From Marinobacter similis (GTDB lineage Bacteria; Pseudomonadota; Gammaproteobacteria; Pseudomonadales; Oleiphilaceae), in the NCBI RefSeq assembly GCF_000830985.1, contig NZ_CP007151.1, positions 2,046,001 through 2,110,000 of the forward strand: a DNA stretch of 64,000 nucleotides. Direction: 5' to 3'. Under the pieces are notes generated by a model, which searched no databases, was not told the origin of the DNA, and worked only from the letters and a program-made list of their open reading frames with translations. The translations under genes were made by a program, and so were the position numbers. Shown one piece after another: positions 34,514 through 44,736 of this stretch (positions are counted from its first letter, which is position 1; every line of letters starts with the position of its first letter).

Positions 34514-37500
34514 TCATAAGCATAAACCCGTGGATGTGCGAATCTCCGTGGTAAGGCTGTCGAGCCGACAGGGTTTGGCGATGCCGAAGCCCTGGGCGTA
34601 ATCCACCTGTATCTCCCGCAGGGTTTCCATGATCTCCATGTTTTCCACGTATTCGGCGATGGTCTTCAGGTCGAGGAAATGGCAAAGCTCGTTGATCGAC
34701 CGCACCATGGCGTAGTTGGTGAGGTTGGTGGCCATGTCCTTCACAAAGATGCCGTCTATCTTCACGTAATCAACTGGCAGCTTCTGCAGGTAGGCGTAGG
34801 ACGACAGGCCTGTGCCGAAATCATCCAATGCAAACCGACAGTCCAGGCGCTTTAGTTCGCGCATGAAGTCGGCAGCGTAGTGCAGGTTGGCGACCGCAGA
34901 GGTCTCCGTCACTTCAAAGCAGATTTTCGGTGTTAGGTTTCGATTGGCTCGCAGCAGCGCTTCCAGGTCCAGCATAAACCGGTCGTCACTGAGCGACGCG
35001 CCGGACAGGTTAACGTTGAGCGTATCAATTCCCTCCAGAATGTCTGGGTTGCCGTTCATCCAAGCGAGTACTTCCTGCACCACCCAAAGATCCACCCGGG
35101 TACTGCGTCGGAATTTCTCGGCCGCCTCGATATACGCCTGCGGAGAGATCTGGTTGCCGGCTGAGTCCGTGAGCCCAAGGAGAAGCTCGTAGGACTTGCC
35201 GCCTGTTACCGTATCAATCAACGGCACAATCGGCTGGGCACGAATGAACAGGCTGCCGTCGTTGATACTGCGATCGATTTCGGACACCCATTGCGGCGTC
35301 TCCGGTTTGGCCAGCGGGCTCGAGCTCTTTACCAGTTCTACTCGGTTTCCCCCCAACCGTTTCACTGATTTCAATGACAGACTGGCTGAGTTCAGCAGAT
35401 CTCCAGCCGATTCTGCAGTATCGGTAATAGGGCACACGCTTACACTCAGGGTTGCCCTATACGCCGCGTCGCCCTGGGTAAATTCCTGATCCTCGAATGC
35501 CTGGCGTAGGTGCTCAGCAAAATCCAGGCTCTCCTCAATGGCCGTGCCATCAATCAGGATGGCAAATTCGTTGCCGCTGATTCGGCCAGCATGGGGCTCC
35601 GGGTGATGCGACGCGCAGTGTTTCTGGACCAGCGCACCGGTGGCCTCAAGCAGTCTGTCACCGGCCTTGGCGCCGTAGGTGGAGTTAATGACGCTGAACT
35701 CGTCGATGTCGAGAACCACCAGTGCCCCGGCGCTACCTGCGATCGTACCTCGGGCTAGCACCGCTGACACCAGTTTTTCGAAGTCGTGGCGATGCATGCA
35801 TTTAGTCAGGGCGTCGTGCGTTGCCTCGAAATTCAGCCGGCGATAAACGTCCTGAACCATGTTGAACAGGCTTTGGTCGACAAAGGGAATGTCGCCCTCC
35901 TCAACCAGTGACGCGGTTCCCATGCGCAGCTTTTGCACAAACTCCCGAAAATTGAAGCTGATTTCACTCATGCCCGTGGGCGACAGGAAAACAAAGCGCA
36001 GCACATCTTCACCACCCCAGACCAGGCGTAGCTTGCGGGTTTCGCCGGAGTCCAGTGTGATCTCCACCCAGTCGCCGACGGTCAGTTCACGAGCCCGGGT
36101 GGTCCAGCGGTCAGTTTCGGCTTCTGGCGACTCTGCCTCGGGTTTCGGCTTTTCGCATAAACCTCCAGGTACACTGTGGTGATGCTTTCCTGTCGCTGAA
36201 GTTGCCCGGTTAGCTCCGTCATCAGTGACCGGAAGCGGCCGATGTCGCCAACGGTACGAAGCTCCCGGTCAATAAACCTCAGAACATTGCCGCTCTCCAG
36301 CTCCCGCTCAAAGGCCAGCTCATCATTTGATGCATCCGGAGAGTCCGGGGTGAGCCAGCTCTTCAGGAGCTTCACAACTTCCAGCAATTCACCGTAGTAA
36401 TGACTGTCCGGGCCCTCCCGCAGGAGTGCGAGCACCATCAGTTGCTCCCAGCCGGCCGCCAGAAGTGTCAGGAGTACCGTGGGAATTTCCTGGCCGCCAA
36501 CAATCGTATTGAGTTCTTGCTGTACCAGTTTTCGGGTCTTCTTGAGCCGTTCTTTGCCTTCCAGTGTCTTGGCAAGACGTTCGGAATTCCTGACGAAGGA
36601 TTGGTCCTGACGCTCGACCAGGGTTTTGAGTTTGCCGTTGAGAAGTTGAAGCTGTTCGGAATCCAGGTTGTCAGCGTGGATGAGGTCCTCAATGATGCCG
36701 GAAACGGTGGACTCCAGATTCTTTGTGGAGGCGCGCTCGGCCAGGCAAAGGCGCATGAGGTCGTTCACGATTTCCCGCGCCGGATGGTCTTCGTCGTTGA
36801 GGAATTCGGGCGTATCGAGCAAGGCCTCGAAAACCGGAAGTTTCAATTGCTCCAGTTTGTCTCGCAATCCGCCGGAAATTCGCTGCTGGGTTTGCAGTGG
36901 CGCGAACAGCTGGTCCACAAGGTTGGCCTTCGCCAGCGTCGGTTCATCAATAGAGCTGCCAAAATCCGGATCGGCCTCTGCCAGTTCCCTCAGGGCCTCG
37001 GTAAGTTCTGGTTGTGAGGTCTGCAGTTTCTCAAGTAAGTCAGACCGTCTCGGTTTCAGATCGGCACAGAACTGGGGGCTCGATTGCTGCCAGCCGACCA
37101 GATCGGCGTCGCCTCCGTGTGCAAGTCCCATCAGCCGGAACAGAGACTGGTCTGGGGTGTGGGCCTCGTGCTGCTCTGGCTGAGAGGAAGCAAAGTGGTC
37201 GTCGGTATCGCTCTGGGTTTCGTCTTCAGCGGTGTCTGGTGACAATTCGGCCTCCGCACTGGCTACTCCCCGTGCTGACCAATTGGGCGGCAGTTGGGCA
37301 AAACCGATTGTGTTCAGGCCGTTGCGCGCGCAGTCATCAATAAGCGCTTGCATGGTCGGCGCCCACACCTCTCTCAGTGAGGATTCGAATGCATGATAGA
37401 TAGTGTGGCGGTGTTCGTTTGCAATCCCCAGGCGATCGGTTGCGTATTGCAGGCAGGTGCAAAGGGCGGCTGGAGAAAGGGGGTTGTTGGACTCGGTGAT

Positions 37501-38271
37501 GTCTTTTCGAAAGATCTGATTCAGCAACTGGTGCAGAGCGAACAGAATGTCGGAGTGTTCGCCGGCCAATCGTGCGGCAACGGTTTGGAGGTCCAGCCAG
37601 TCCTCAAATACCTGCTGATGAAGAATGTGAAGTTCTGACTCCTGTTCCTGCTCGACCCGGTTGTCGGTTATTTTCGTGCTGTTGTTCGTAAATCTTGCCT
37701 CGAAATCCTGGCAGATCTGGGGCTGGCGGCTGGCAAAAATGAATCGCATGTCTTTCAGACGAGTGATTTCCCGCATCTCCGCGGCATTCTCGAGCTCCTG
37801 CTCAATCATCTTCCCGGCGGTTTCCAGAAAATCGGGTAGCAGCCGCTCCAGCAGGCGAATTGCGTGTTGCTGGTACAGACGCTTCAGGCGATCCATTGCC
37901 GCCTTGTCTGCAAGAACGGGTTGTCGGCCGAGTACCTCTTGCGGCGCGCTTAGCTTGGCAAGCACGCTGGCAGAAGGTTTTGCCGTTAGAACAAACGTTT
38001 CGCCCTCGCTGGCGCTGAGAGTGCCCCTTAAATGCAGGCTGAAGTCCTGGCCGTTGCCGCCTCCGAGGATGTGCAGATCCACCTTGCCAGGCTCGCCCGA
38101 GGCGAATCGGCTGGTCACGGCGGGAGAGGTCAACTGGCTGAGAGAGAGCAGGGCCCGATCACCCTGCACCTCTACGCGGGAGACAACACAACCACAGGGA
38201 TTAAGTGCCGGGCAAACTAAGAGGGCATCCTGCAGAAGCTTCGTGCTTTTATTCCTTCGGGCTGAAGTCAT
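34514..38271 (-). CDS. DUF1631-GGDEF-EAL large c-di-GMP-family protein (about 1252 aa), frameshift near 36154
   Basis: Two adjacent frames form one protein. The first (from 38271) is a DUF1631 domain, rich in helices and Glu/Gln, running through LLTLLAAGWEQLMVLALL. The second continues DUF1631 (ARELTVGDWVEITLDSGE) and adds GGDEF then EAL. A single missing G near 36154 (GCGGAAAAG for GCGAAAAG) gives VYAEKPKPEAESPEAETDR and joins them. The GGDEF site is SGNEF, and the EAL site starts YELLLGL with ELL, though EVTET, DDFGTG, EYVE and QGFGIAKP remain. It may be a binding or regulatory protein instead of an enzyme; that is inference. Confidence 0.88.
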
Positions 38272-38390
38272 TACCGCCTTCCTGAGCAGCGATACATCGC
38301 AAAATGCGCGTGTGAACTTGTTTTCAGATTAATGGCATAGGCGCAGAATGCAAAGCATAAATGCCGATGACGAAAATTGTGGAGGACACC

Positions 38391-38711
38391 ATGAAGTTTA
38401 TTTTCGAGGTCCGCATGAAAGAAGGGCATGCGCCGGAAGAATATGCCGAGGCCTGGGTACGAGCCAGCGAAATCATCCAGCAGGCGCCCGGTGCCCGGGG
38501 CACTGAACTGCATCGCAAGATCGGCGATCCCAACACCATGATCGCGATCGCTCGCTGGGACAGCAAAGAGGCCAGAGATGCCATGGAGTCGAAACATAAT
38601 TCCAGCGTAGCCGAAATTATTCGAAGCGTCGCACCGTTTGTGGAAATCACGCCGCTTGGGGAGTTTGAGGAGCCTGAGTGGGTTGTACTTCCACCAGGGA
38701 GGTCTGGCTGA
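38391..38711 (+). CDS. Antibiotic biosynthesis monooxygenase (ABM)-like small protein (106 aa)
   Basis: Ferredoxin-like alpha/beta fold dimer of the ABM/dimeric alpha-beta barrel group: MKFIFEVRMKEGHAPEEYAE, RGTELHRKIGDPNTMIAIARWDSKEARDAMESK. The start at 38391 follows GGAGGACACC, better than the in-frame 38361 start. These proteins can be small-molecule monooxygenases or heme-degrading, but most are uncharacterised and no ligand can be inferred. It is followed by the MscS gene 49 bases later. Confidence 0.72.
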   Translation: MKFIFEVRMKEGHAPEEYAEAWVRASEIIQQAPGARGTELHRKIGDPNTMIAIARWDSKEARDAMESKHNSSVAEIIRSVAPFVEITPLGEFEEPEWVVLPPGRSG

Positions 38712-38760
38712 AAATGCCTGCTATCTTGAGAGACAACGAAACAAACCAGGGGATTTAGTA

Positions 38761-39843
38761 ATGTGGGATTCCGTCGAAGCAGGAGTGAGTGCCTGGTTAT
38801 ATCCTGCACTGTCGGCTGTGATTTCCGTGCTACTGGCCTACATAGGCTTTCGCCTCGCCCTTGGCGTGATTCGTCGGCTTACTCGACGCAAAGCCGTGCC
38901 CCGATTATTTCTCGATGCCTCCGCCCGAGCCCTGGGTTTTGTGATTTGTCTGATGGTGCTGAACGGGGTGCTGGAGGCAGCGCCTGAAGACCTGGCATTT
39001 TTGCCGGAGCTTCAGCACCTGGCAACGTTGTTGCTAATCCTTTCCCTGACCTGGGCCCTGGTACGCTGTACGTCGGCCATTGGTGAGGTCATCGTCACCC
39101 TCAATCCGGTCCTCGAAAACGAATGGAAACGGGCCCGGAAGGTGGAGACCCAAACCCGGTTTCTGGTTCGGGGCCTGAATATCCTGATCGTGATTCTCGG
39201 CCTGGGTGCCGCTCTTATGACCTTTGAGTCGGTGCGGCACGTGGGTGGCAGTCTGTTGGCGTCGGCCGGTGTCGGCGGCATCATCCTGGGTTTTGCCGCC
39301 CGCCCGGTGCTGGGCAACCTGCTGGCGGGGATGCAGATTGCGCTGACTCAGCCCTTTCGGATTGATGACGTGTTGAATGTTCAGGGCGAGTGGTGCTGGG
39401 TAGAGGAAGTGACTGCAACCTATGTGGTGTTGAGAGTCTGGGATCTGCGGCGTCTGATCGTGCCGTTGCAGTGGTTCATCGAGAACCCGTTCCAGAACTG
39501 GTCCAGAAACGCCGCCGACCTGCTGGGCACCGTGTTCCTTCGGGTCGATTACACCATGCCGTTGTTTCCGTTGCGGGAGGAGTTTGCTCGCCTGTTACGG
39601 CAAGCGCCCCAGTGGGATGGCAAGACTGAGACCGTTCAGGTGACTGATTCCGACGACACTACTATCCAGGTCCGGTTTCTGATGAGTGCGCCGGACTCCA
39701 GTCAGACCTGGGATTTGCGCTGCGCCGTGCGTGAGGGGCTGATTACTTTCATGCAGGAGAACTACCCGGAATACCTTCCCAGAATTCGGGCCCGCATGCT
39801 GGATCCTGAACAGCCCGGGGAGCTGTCACCGCCGCCACGGTGA
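38761..39843 (+). CDS. Mechanosensitive ion channel family protein, MscS type (360 aa)
   Basis: Inner-membrane tension-gated channel candidate. At least three N-terminal TM segments (for example LSAVISVLLAYIGFRLALGV, LLILSLTWALVRC and FLVRGLNILIVILGLGAALM), the pore helix region GGSLLASAGVGGIILGFAARPVLGNLLAGMQIA and the C-terminal cytoplasmic vestibule (FRIDDVLNVQGEWCWVEEV, VVLRVWDLRRLIVPLQWF). The ATG at 38761 fits. The end overlaps the convergent pirin gene by about 18 bases. Confidence 0.9.
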   Translation: MWDSVEAGVSAWLYPALSAVISVLLAYIGFRLALGVIRRLTRRKAVPRLFLDASARALGFVICLMVLNGVLEAAPEDLAFLPELQHLATLLLILSLTWALVRCTSAIGEVIVTLNPVLENEWKRARKVETQTRFLVRGLNILIVILGLGAALMTFESVRHVGGSLLASAGVGGIILGFAARPVLGNLLAGMQIALTQPFRIDDVLNVQGEWCWVEEVTATYVVLRVWDLRRLIVPLQWFIENPFQNWSRNAADLLGTVFLRVDYTMPLFPLREEFARLLRQAPQWDGKTETVQVTDSDDTTIQVRFLMSAPDSSQTWDLRCAVREGLITFMQENYPEYLPRIRARMLDPEQPGELSPPPR

Positions 39844-40697
39844 ACGTGGTCCTTGCAGGCGTTCGCCCTGCCACTGGGGAATCTCGCCAAAGCGTGAGCT
39901 GCGGGCGTCCCAATCCTGCTCGGCCTGAACGATTTCCTGCTGGTGGTAACCCACGTAATTCCACCACATGACGACGTCTTTCCCTAACGGCTCACCGCCG
40001 ATCAACAGCGCGCGAGTGCCCGCGGTGCAGTTGATGGTCAGGGTGCTGAGGCTGGAGCGAGGTAGGCGAGTTCATCGGCTTCAAAGCACTCACCTTCAAT
40101 ATCGCAGGTTCCGGTCAAAGGCAAGATGCCGTATTCGAAACCGGGCTCCAGGGTAAGCCTGATGCTCTGGGGCAGTTCACAGTCGATGTCCAGTGCCATG
40201 ATGGGTGAGTACTGAAGCGTGTCGGCGGTTCTGGATTCGTACTGCCCGGTCAGCAGGGTCCAGGTCGCGCCCTGGTTCTGCCAGCGGGGCAGGGTGGGGT
40301 AATGATCAAAACGTGGCGTGGTGTCGCGATCTGCTTCCGGGAGCGCAATCCACAATTGCGCCGCGTGCAGTGAGCGCTCGCCAAATACGGATTCCTCCGT
40401 ATGGCTGATGCCGTGACCAGCGGTCATCAAATTCACTTCACCCGGGCGGATGGGCTGGCTGGTGCCCAGACTGTCCCGGTGCAGCAGTTCGCCCTCAATC
40501 ATCCAGGTAAAGGTCTGCAAGCCGATGTGGGGGTGAGGACCAACCCGCAATCCCTTCTCGGTCTCATCAAACGTGACCGGGCCGATGTGGTCCAGGAAGC
40601 ACCAGGCGCCTATCTGGCGGCGCCCGCGAGTGGGAAGATTCCGGGCAACCGGGATGCCGCCAACTTCCCCGGTTCGGGCCTGAAAACGCTGTGTCAT
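39826..40697 (-). CDS. Pirin family protein, frameshift near 40057
   Basis: Bicupin of the pirin group, with iron-binding motif LDHIGPV, then RVGPHPHIGLQTFTWMIEGE and LMTAGHGISHTEES with conserved His/Glu. The frame beginning at 40697 ends in ASAP; restoring one base (GC[C]TCC) gives YLASSLSTLTINCTAG and the family C-terminus ending with RLQGPRSPWRR at 39826. Repaired length is 290 aa. The start at 40697 (MTQRFQART) follows CGAGGCAGAACTT. Quercetinase-like or regulatory roles are known in the family, none assignable here. Confidence 0.85.
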
Positions 40698-40901
40698 AAG
40701 TTCTGCCTCGTTCACTGTAGCTTCAGCATGGTCCTGCCGGTTTGAAACGGCAAGCGCCTGGTCAGAGGCAATTCCACTGAATGTTTCAGAAATTTTGGGC
40801 GCCGGGTTGTCGGCTTATGGTTAGCTGGGTAATTATGATAAGCCGTGAGTCTGGTGGCTGTGCCCAGGCGTCCAAAACAATTTCAATGAAGGAGTCCTCT
40901 T

Positions 40902-41756
40902 TTGTCTGACCTCGCCACTTACGAAAGTTTCAATGTTGAAGTAAAGGATCATATTGCCCACGTTCAGTTCAGTCGCCCGGAGGCGCTGAACTCCATGAAC
41001 AAGGCATTCTGGCTGGAACTGCCGAAGTGCATGCAGGACATTGAGGCGAATTCCGACGCGCGGGTCATCGTAATTTCCAGCACTGGCAAACACTTCTCCG
41101 CCGGTATGGACCTGGGCGTGTTCAGCGACCCGAAGGCGGTCCCGATGAGCGGTGATCCCGGCCGTATGGCAGAGAACCTGCGTAGGGTTGTGCTGCAGTT
41201 GCAGGACACCCTGACATCGCTTGAGAAGATCCGGCTGCCTGTGCTGGCCGCTATCCACGGTGGTTGCATCGGTGGTGCACTGGATCTGGTCTGTGCCGCT
41301 GACAGCCGATATTGCACTGAGGATGCGTATTTCACCATCAAGGAAACCGAGCTGGGCATGACGGCCGACGTTGGTACCTTACAGCGCCTGCCCAAGCTGA
41401 TGCCCGAGGGCGTGGTGCGTGAGCTGGCGTATACCGGTCGCAAGTTCTCGGCCCAGGAAGCGCAGGGACTTGGTTTTGTGAATACCACCTACGAAAGCCA
41501 GGACGCCATGCTGGATGCCGTTATGGCGATTGCCGGCCAGATTGCTGCCAACTCACCGCTGGCGGTTACCGGCTGCAAAGAGATGCTCAACTACAGCCGT
41601 GACCATTCCGTGGAGGACAGCCTTCGATATATGGCAACCTGGCAGGCGGGGATGTTCCGCCCGGGCGATATGATGAAAACCTTCCAGGCCAAAGCCCAGA
41701 AGCAGACACCGGAATACGATAACCTGCTGCCTCTGAAGGGCCTGTTCGAGTCCTGA
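40902..41756 (+). CDS. Enoyl-CoA hydratase/isomerase, dienoyl-CoA isomerase-like (284 aa)
   Basis: Crotonase superfamily enzyme. The start is TTG after AAGGAGTCCTCTT. Features are SRPEALNSMNKAFW, FSAGMDLGVF (oxyanion hole), IHGGCIGGALDLVCAADSRYC and KETELGMTADVGTLQRLP. The ADVGTLQRLP segment with the Glu before it is the pattern of the delta3,5-delta2,4-dienoyl-CoA isomerase (ECH1) group, used in beta-oxidation of unsaturated fatty acids with odd double bonds. That specific reaction is a family-based inference. It is followed immediately by the CPBP protease gene. Confidence 0.87.
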   Translation: MSDLATYESFNVEVKDHIAHVQFSRPEALNSMNKAFWLELPKCMQDIEANSDARVIVISSTGKHFSAGMDLGVFSDPKAVPMSGDPGRMAENLRRVVLQLQDTLTSLEKIRLPVLAAIHGGCIGGALDLVCAADSRYCTEDAYFTIKETELGMTADVGTLQRLPKLMPEGVVRELAYTGRKFSAQEAQGLGFVNTTYESQDAMLDAVMAIAGQIAANSPLAVTGCKEMLNYSRDHSVEDSLRYMATWQAGMFRPGDMMKTFQAKAQKQTPEYDNLLPLKGLFES

Positions 41757-42352
41757 ATGGCTGAAGGTTCCGGATCCCGGATGTCTGCCCGGACCGCTCT
41801 GTTGTTTCAGAGCGGTATCGGCGTGCTGGGCTTGATCGCCATTATGCTGTTCGACATCCCGGTGCAGAACAGCGGCCTGTCCTGGACGCAGAGCTTGGGC
41901 TGGGGCTGTTTCGGTGCGTTTGGCACCTATGGAATTCTGGTTTTGCTGACCCGCGTGCCCGGGTTATTTCCGGATAACCTCGAGCGCCAAATGCGCCACC
42001 TTTATGAATTTGCCGCCAGTTTTGGCTGGCCAGCGCTGGTTGCGCTGTCGATTGTTGCCGGGGTGGGGGAAGAGCTGCTCTTTCGGGGGGCGGTGCAAGG
42101 TTGGCTGACACAAAGCCTGGGAACTGGCGCGGCTATTGCCGTTGCTCGGTGCTGTTTGGCCTGGTGCACTACGTCTCGTTTACCTATTTCCTGGTGGCAA
42201 CGGGGCTTGGGCTGTTGCTGGGCACGGCTTACGCGCTGTCAGACAGCCTGGCTCTGGTCATGATCTGGCACGCTATCTACGACATGATTGCACTGTTCTG
42301 CCTGCTTCGCTTTCCCCACTGGTTTGGCGTAAAACGCCACTTTCATCGTTGA
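41757..42352 (+). CDS. CPBP-family intramembrane metalloprotease, frameshift near 42145
   Basis: CAAX-like membrane protease. Motifs: GVGEELLFRGAVQGWL (the EExxxR site), then after the break LVHYVSFTYFLVATGLGLLLGTAYALSDSL and VMIWHAIYDM with the conserved His. The frame slips after GAAIAVA; one missing base (GTTGC[C]TCGG) gives VASVLFGLVHY. Repaired length is 198 aa. Several hydrophobic segments are seen. The start at 41757 abuts the isomerase stop. Its stop overlaps the convergent DUF2721 gene by about 10 bases. Target protein unknown. Confidence 0.83.
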
Positions 42353-42762
42353 TCGCTTTCTTTCGCTGAAGCATCCTTGCGTGCTTCAAAATTGGCTAAT
42401 TCAACGTTAATGGCGTTGGTGGATATCTGTATCTCGTAGAGCGAATACAGCAGCGACAAGGACAACAGCACCAGGCTGATGCCAAAGGCCACAACGCCCT
42501 GCAGCTCGGCGCCCAGAAACAGCAGAAACATGGAGACAGTGCACAGGAAAAAACTCAGCACTCCAAAGGCCTGCATGCGCTTGGTCAACGTGATGCGTTG
42601 CCGCAGCATGCCGATTTGTCGGGCAATGAGTGAGTGGTCCTCCTCGGAATCCATCTGTTTCAATTGCCGAATCAGCTGGGCGAGCACCATAAAGCGGTTG
42701 GTGTAGGCCAGCAACAAGAGCGAAATGGCTGGAAATAGCAATGCGGGCGTTGTCAGATCCAA
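42343..42762 (-). CDS. DUF2721 family membrane protein (139 aa)
   Basis: Family opening DLTTPALLFPAISLLLLAYTNRF, then two further hydrophobic segments (MQAFGVLSFFLCTVSMFLLFLGAEL, VVAFGISLVLLSLSLLYSLYEI). The start is probably TTG at 42762, giving MDLTTPALL; it is the family N-terminus, and the frame above it (to 42981) is antisense to other coding. The upstream AAGGACTCCGC can serve as ribosome-binding site. Function unknown. Confidence 0.8.
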   Translation of the reverse strand: MDLTTPALLFPAISLLLLAYTNRFMVLAQLIRQLKQMDSEEDHSLIARQIGMLRQRITLTKRMQAFGVLSFFLCTVSMFLLFLGAELQGVVAFGISLVLLSLSLLYSLYEIQISTNAINVELANFEARKDASAKESDQR

Positions 42763-42802
42763 AGCGGAGTCCTTGTATTCCGGGGTAAAGGTGAGACAAG
42801 CG

Positions 42803-43156
42803 CTACCAGTTGCCTGAAGCGATGCGCCGGTGGTTCGCCACCGGCCTGTTGTAAATATAGACCCACGCGAATCCAAACTGGGTGGGCATTTCCCGACGCA
42901 GGTACAAGCTTTCCTCGGGCGCCTGGGGGAAGAAGTCTTCAAGCCGGTCGAGCTGCCCCAGGGTTTGATCGTTAACCTCAAACACTTCGACTTTCACACC
43001 TTTCGAAGGCTCAGCCAGTGCGCCGGGGTATGGACCGAGGTCGTACAGTGTTACGCCAGTCAGCCAGTCTTCCCCGAGAAAAGTGGCTCCCCGTAGCAAT
43101 TTGCTGTTGCTGCCGTCTCGTTTCAGCGTGCCATAGACTGCGACCCGTTGTGTCAC
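42803..43156 (-). CDS. Gamma-glutamylcyclotransferase-like (GGCT/AIG2 fold) protein (117 aa)
   Basis: Opens VTQRVAVYGTLKRDGSNSKLL with the YGTLK substrate loop of the GGCT fold, then LYDLGPYPGAL, VFEVNDQTLGQLDRLED (conserved Glu/Asp) and YLRREM. The GTG start at 43156 follows GAGGATACGGGC. It sits directly after the NnrU gene (11-base overlap). Related proteins act on gamma-glutamyl amines; the substrate is not predictable. Confidence 0.87.
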   Translation of the reverse strand: MTQRVAVYGTLKRDGSNSKLLRGATFLGEDWLTGVTLYDLGPYPGALAEPSKGVKVEVFEVNDQTLGQLDRLEDFFPQAPEESLYLRREMPTQFGFAWVYIYNRPVANHRRIASGNW

Positions 43157-43166
43157 GCCCGTATCC

Positions 43167-43743
43167 TCAACCCATGGAGACCGGAGACACACCGATCAGC
43201 CACTGGTGCGCCCAAACCACAGTAACCACGTAAACCGCCAATCCGGCAACGACCGCAATGATGTCGTTGGCTTTACCCGCGGGCAGGGTAGGCGTTGCGC
43301 GCTGGGGCCGACGCTTAAGCGAAATGCGGTCCACCACCGCCCAGGCCAGGAAGGTGCCGAACAAAAGCACATCATGCAGCATGCCGTTGGCCAGCAGGTG
43401 CGCCAGGGCCCAGAGTTTCACCGCAACCAGCATCGGGTGCTTGAGCGTGGTTTTGATACGGCCCGGCAGGTACGCAGCAAACAGCAGCGGAAACACTGGA
43501 ATCAGGAGTAGTAGGGCCAGATGCCGCAGCTCCGGGCGGTGTGTAGAGCACTGTCGGTTCCAGTCGGGCGGCGCCGTAGCCGACAACGATCAGCACCAGG
43601 CCGATCAGTGCAATCACTGAGTAGAGACCTTTGAACGGCCCTTCACCGAGGGACGCCTGCAAGCGATTGCGCAGCGGTTCATTAACGATGGACAGCGAGT
43701 GAATGCCGAGAAACAGAACCAGGCCGGCGATCAGTGTAGCCAT
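43167..43743 (-). CDS. NnrU family membrane protein, frameshift near 43533 (one extra or two missing bases)
   Basis: Four or more TM helices. First frame MATLIAGLVLFLGIHSLSIVNEPLRN then LYSVIALIGLVLIVVGYGAARLEPTVLYTPP; second frame ELRHLALLLLIPVFPLLFAAYLPGRIKTTLKHPML with the family motif PGRIKxxLKHPMLxAVKLWALAHLLANG. NnrU occurs near denitrification genes, but there are none here. The shift lies in CCCGGAGC, where one G is extra or two bases are lost. Start at 43743 follows AGGAGTTGTGGGA. About 191 aa after repair. Confidence 0.85.
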
Positions 43744-43756
43744 TCCCACAACTCCT

Positions 43757-44632
43757 CTATTGGGTAAACGTGTTGGCGGATGTCAGCGATTGGGTCAGTC
43801 GATCCATGATACCGCCGCCATGGCGCCAAAAGTGCCAGTATAGCTGTACCTGCAAGGACTTACCGGGGGCAATACTAACCAATTTCCCGGCATTGAGCTC
43901 CTCCCGCGCCTGCATTTCCGGGATCATGCCGTAGCCCATGCCCGCCAGTGCCAGCTTTACAAACCCCTCCGAAGATGGACACAGGTGGTGGGGAACGCTG
44001 CCGTGAAAACCACACTCGGCCAGAAACCGGTGTTGGAGCTGATCGTTGGGGCCGAAAACAATGGCCGGGGCGGTCTCCAGACTCTGCTCGTTGATGCCCT
44101 CGCTAAAATGCCGCCGAACATACTCCGGCGTGGCCAGCGGCAGATAGGTCATGCTTCCCAGCGGAACGCTGCGGGCCCCGGCGATCGGTTGCGGGCTGCT
44201 GCACAGGCAAGCGGCTACGTCGCCCTCACGCATGCGGCGCAATCCGATGTCCTGGTCTTCAATGACCATGTCCAGCAGCAGGCTTTCCTCGCTGCAGAAC
44301 TTGCCGATGGAACTGGCCCACCAGGTGGCCAGGGTATCGGCATTGAGCGCGATTCTCAGCCGGGCAGAAGGTTCGGAGATGGCGGGAATCGAGCGGGCAA
44401 GGTCCCGCTCCAGTAGTTGCACTTGCTGGACGTGGTTCAATAGCCTCTGGCCGGCCGGCGTGGCCCTCAGTGTTGGGCTGCGCACCAGTACGGGCTGGCC
44501 CAGGCGGATCTCCAGGGTTCGGATGCGCTGGGACACGGCAGACTGGCTCAGGCCCAGAGCCGTACCGGCTTTTTCAAAGCCGCCACATTCTGTCACCGTG
44601 GCCAGCGCTTCCAGCAGTTTGTAATCAATCAT
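43757..44632 (-). CDS. argP: LysR-family regulator, ArgP/IciA type (291 aa)
   Basis: Full-length LysR protein with N-terminal HTH (MIDYKLLEALATVTECGGFEKAGTALGLSQSAVSQRI) and a C-terminal effector domain. It is divergent from a LysE/ArgO-type exporter at 44737, exactly the E. coli ArgP-argO layout. ArgP binds Arg/Lys and turns argO on. The assignment rests on this pairing and the HTH type. Confidence 0.9.
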   Translation of the reverse strand: MIDYKLLEALATVTECGGFEKAGTALGLSQSAVSQRIRTLEIRLGQPVLVRSPTLRATPAGQRLLNHVQQVQLLERDLARSIPAISEPSARLRIALNADTLATWWASSIGKFCSEESLLLDMVIEDQDIGLRRMREGDVAACLCSSPQPIAGARSVPLGSMTYLPLATPEYVRRHFSEGINEQSLETAPAIVFGPNDQLQHRFLAECGFHGSVPHHLCPSSEGFVKLALAGMGYGMIPEMQAREELNAGKLVSIAPGKSLQVQLYWHFWRHGGGIMDRLTQSLTSANTFTQ

Positions 44633-44736
44633 AAGAAAAACTTATGCAGCATTACCAGTATGAATTTCAAGTATAACGATGAATGGCTATCCTTGCGCCA
44701 CCAATTTATAAATTTGTCCTGGTCTGGAGTTGTGCT
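44633..44736. promoter_or_regulatory. Intergenic region between divergent argP and argO
   Basis: About 104 bases, AT-rich around 44650-44720. The ArgP operator and the promoters of both genes should lie here. I could not assign individual sites. Confidence 0.4.

Noticed and set aside
43757..44632. ArgP-like regulator as a gene for the nearby NnrU/GGCT genes
   Set aside because: The divergent partner is an ArgO-type exporter, the standard target of ArgP.
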